Source: Palsa-744 sp963734815 (lineage in GTDB: Bacteria > Actinomycetota > Thermoleophilia > Solirubrobacterales > Solirubrobacteraceae). Taken from it: DNA of 64,000 nucleotides. Positions 62,633 to 64,000 of this stretch are shown in pieces. The stretch is from NCBI GenBank assembly GCA_963734815.1, contig CAVTIH010000002.1, positions 248,001 through 312,000 of the forward strand. Direction: 5' to 3'. Below the pieces are notes generated by a model that saw nothing but the letters and a program-made list of their open reading frames with translations, did no database searches and was not told the DNA's origin. How positions within the stretch are numbered: the stretch's first letter is position 1; every line of letters starts with the position of its first letter. A program made the translations under genes and the position numbers.

Positions 62633-64000
62633 TTGTCCTCAGCCAGCACCACCAAGCTCGCCTCCCAGAGCCCACCGGCCGCCCCTCGGGCGGGGATGCA
62701 TGCCTACGCCCATGCCTGCCATCTGGGCGGTGCCCGCCCACGCCGCCGTGGGCCGGTCGCGGCGACGATGCTGGCGGCCACCGCCCTCCTCGCGGCGGCG
62801 CTCGGCGGCTGCGGCTCCAGCCCGAGCGGGACGAGCGCGAGTCCCGCGACAGTGACGCCGGCCTCGACGCCGCTGTACATCGACGCGGTGGTGCGACCCG
62901 AAGGCAGCTTGAAGACCGACACGGCCGCGGCCGCGCACACGCTCACCGGCCGCGCGCACCCGTTCGAAGGGCTTTTGAAACTGCTGGCGGGTCCCACCGG
63001 CAAGGCGCCCAACTATGCAAAGGAAGTAGAGCCGTGGCTGGGCGCCCATGCAGGGGCGTTCCTCGGCGCCACCGCGCTCAGTCACATTGAGGGGCTGGTG
63101 AGCAGCGCAACACTTCAGAAGCTCCTTTCGGAAGGGCTGCCCGGCCTGGAAGCGGCGCTGCTCGGGCAGGGCGGCCTGCAGGGGGCGCTCGGTGCGAGCT
63201 CCGCGCAGGGGGCGTTGGTGCTCAACACGACCGACGTCGCCAAGGCGCAGTCGTTCCTGGAAGGCCAGGCCCACAGCGCGGGCGCGCACACAACCAGCTA
63301 TCGCGGCGTCACCTACCAGGTCTCCCCCGACGGCGTGGCCGAGGGGATCGTGCACAAGTTTGCGGTGATCGGCAGCGAAGCAGGGCTCAAGAGCGTGATC
63401 GAAACGGCCACCGGCGGCCCCTCGCTGGCGCAGGCGAGCGCCTACTCGAAGCTCACCTCCACCGCCGAACATGGAGCCCTCGCCAACGCCTATCTGAGCT
63501 CCGAAGAGCTCGCAAGCGCGCTCAAGAGCGGCGGCGGCAAGAGCGGTAGTGGGAGCACCGGCGCGGAATCGATCCTGCCGTTGCTGGAAGGCCTGCTCGG
63601 CAATCCCGGTCAGGCGTACCTGTCGGTGATTCCGAGCGCCAACGCGGTGGCGCTCAACCTCGACACACTACCCCCGACCGCCGGCGACTCCGGCTCGAGC
63701 GGCTCGGCGTCGAGCTCCACCGAATCGAGTGCGGGCCACTCCGAAGCGTTCGGCGAAAGCGGAGCGCAGGTGCTGCGCGGGCTCCCCGGCAGCTCCTGGC
63801 TGGCGGTGGGCATCGGCAACCTTGGCGGTGCGGTGGGTCACGGTACGCAGGGCTTGGGCGTGCTCGCCTCGCTGAGCCCGGCGCTGAACATTGATGGCAT
63901 CGCCTTCGGCACGCTGCTGGCGCCGCTCAGCTCGCACTCACTGAACCTGCAGCGCGACCTCCTCAGCTGGGCGGGCGCCACCGGGCTGTACGTGAGCGGC
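62633..64000 (+). CDS. Putative lipoprotein, DUF3352-like (runs off the window)
   Basis: The frame is open from 62633 to the end. A TTG at 62633 with AAAGGA about 9 bases upstream is preferred; ATGs at 62696 and 62768 are alternatives. The export signal is RRRGPVAATMLAATALLAAA followed by a lipobox LGGC, so the mature protein begins with a lipid-modified Cys. The mature part (IDAVVRPEGSLKTD, LLAGPTGKAPNYAKEVEPWL, VLNTTDVAKAQSFL, YQVSPDGVAEGIV) resembles DUF3352 proteins, which have no known function. Ser/Gly-rich segments interrupt it. Confidence 0.72.
   Translation, partial: MSSASTTKLASQSPPAAPRAGMHAYAHACHLGGARPRRRGPVAATMLAATALLAAALGGCGSSPSGTSASPATVTPASTPLYIDAVVRPEGSLKTDTAAAAHTLTGRAHPFEGLLKLLAGPTGKAPNYAKEVEPWLGAHAGAFLGATALSHIEGLVSSATLQKLLSEGLPGLEAALLGQGGLQGALGASSAQGALVLNTTDVAKAQSFLEGQAHSAGAHTTSYRGVTYQVSPDGVAEGIVHKFAVIGSEAGLKSVIETATGGPSLAQASAYSKLTSTAEHGALANAYLSSEELASALKSGGGKSGSGSTGAESILPLLEGLLGNPGQAYLSVIPSANAVALNLDTLPPTAGDSGSSGSASSSTESSAGHSEAFGESGAQVLRGLPGSSWLAVGIGNLGGAVGHGTQGLGVLASLSPALNIDGIAFGTLLAPLSSHSLNLQRDLLSWAGATGLYVSG

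Noticed and set aside
62553..62855. Short Pro/Arg-rich plus-strand ORF overlapping the lipoprotein start
   Set aside because: The frame with a signal peptide, lipobox and long continuation is the real gene.

Overview
The window is a densely packed, very GC-rich bacterial chromosome segment in which almost every gene lies on the minus strand and neighbours commonly overlap by 4 bases (ATGA or GTGA). The gene set suggests an actinobacterium: an mra/dcw cluster with no ftsA between ftsQ and ftsZ, a MurE carrying the meso-diaminopimelate DNPR motif, a C-rich L28, PASTA and Ig-like surface proteins, and a lipoprotein resembling the DUF3352 family. My best guess is class Thermoleophilia (Solirubrobacterales or a relative). 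That placement is inference from style and content; no rRNA or tRNA is present to settle it.

Layout. 1-12405 (minus): two GT-C membrane glycosyltransferases, a beta-propeller/Ig/PASTA surface protein, the riboflavin genes ribD-ribE-ribBA-ribH, rpmB, a fakA-like gene and recG (cut by the window edge). 12462-15776 (plus, divergent): a polyprenol-type GT2, a SAM methyltransferase and a polysaccharide flippase; with the two GT-C enzymes these look like a cell-surface glycan locus. 15740-23046 (minus): metK, priA, def, fmt, rsmB, a zinc-ribbon protein and rpe. 23084-28292 (minus): aroF-tyrA-aroA-cmk-der, preceded by a 545-base leader region with a promoter and a 29-codon leader peptide ending in a Tyr/Tyr/Trp/Phe cluster, which points to attenuation of aromatic amino acid synthesis. 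28838-31135 (minus): rluB, aroH and a hisC-like aminotransferase. 31176-32282 (plus): rlmN. 32341-41676 (minus): ftsZ, gcvT, gcvH, a VapBC-type toxin-antitoxin pair, gcvPA, gcvPB, trpS, scpA and scpB. 41867-60722 (minus): the cell-wall and division cluster mraZ, rsmH, ftsL, ftsI, then a plus-strand apt and an EthA-like flavin monooxygenase as intruders, then murE, murF, mraY, murD, an FN3-like secreted protein, ftsW, murG, murC, murB and ftsQ. 60908-62456: an intact IS66-family insertion sequence just upstream of the mraZ promoter. 62633 to the end (plus): a lipoprotein.

Cross-cutting pattern. Many conserved enzymes carry short in-frame Gly/Ala/Ser/Pro-rich insertions, several encoded by perfect or near-perfect DNA repeats (18-bp units in rlmN, 24-bp units in murC and murG, a 36-bp-spaced repeat in a glycosyltransferase). 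A 49-bp GC-rich repeat occurs in the aroF leader, inside murF and, in the opposite orientation, inside murE. A related hairpin element precedes both priA and aroF. The most interesting observations are the aromatic leader/attenuator, the coding-sequence-invading repeat family, and the odd insertions in the cell-wall and glycine-cleavage clusters.
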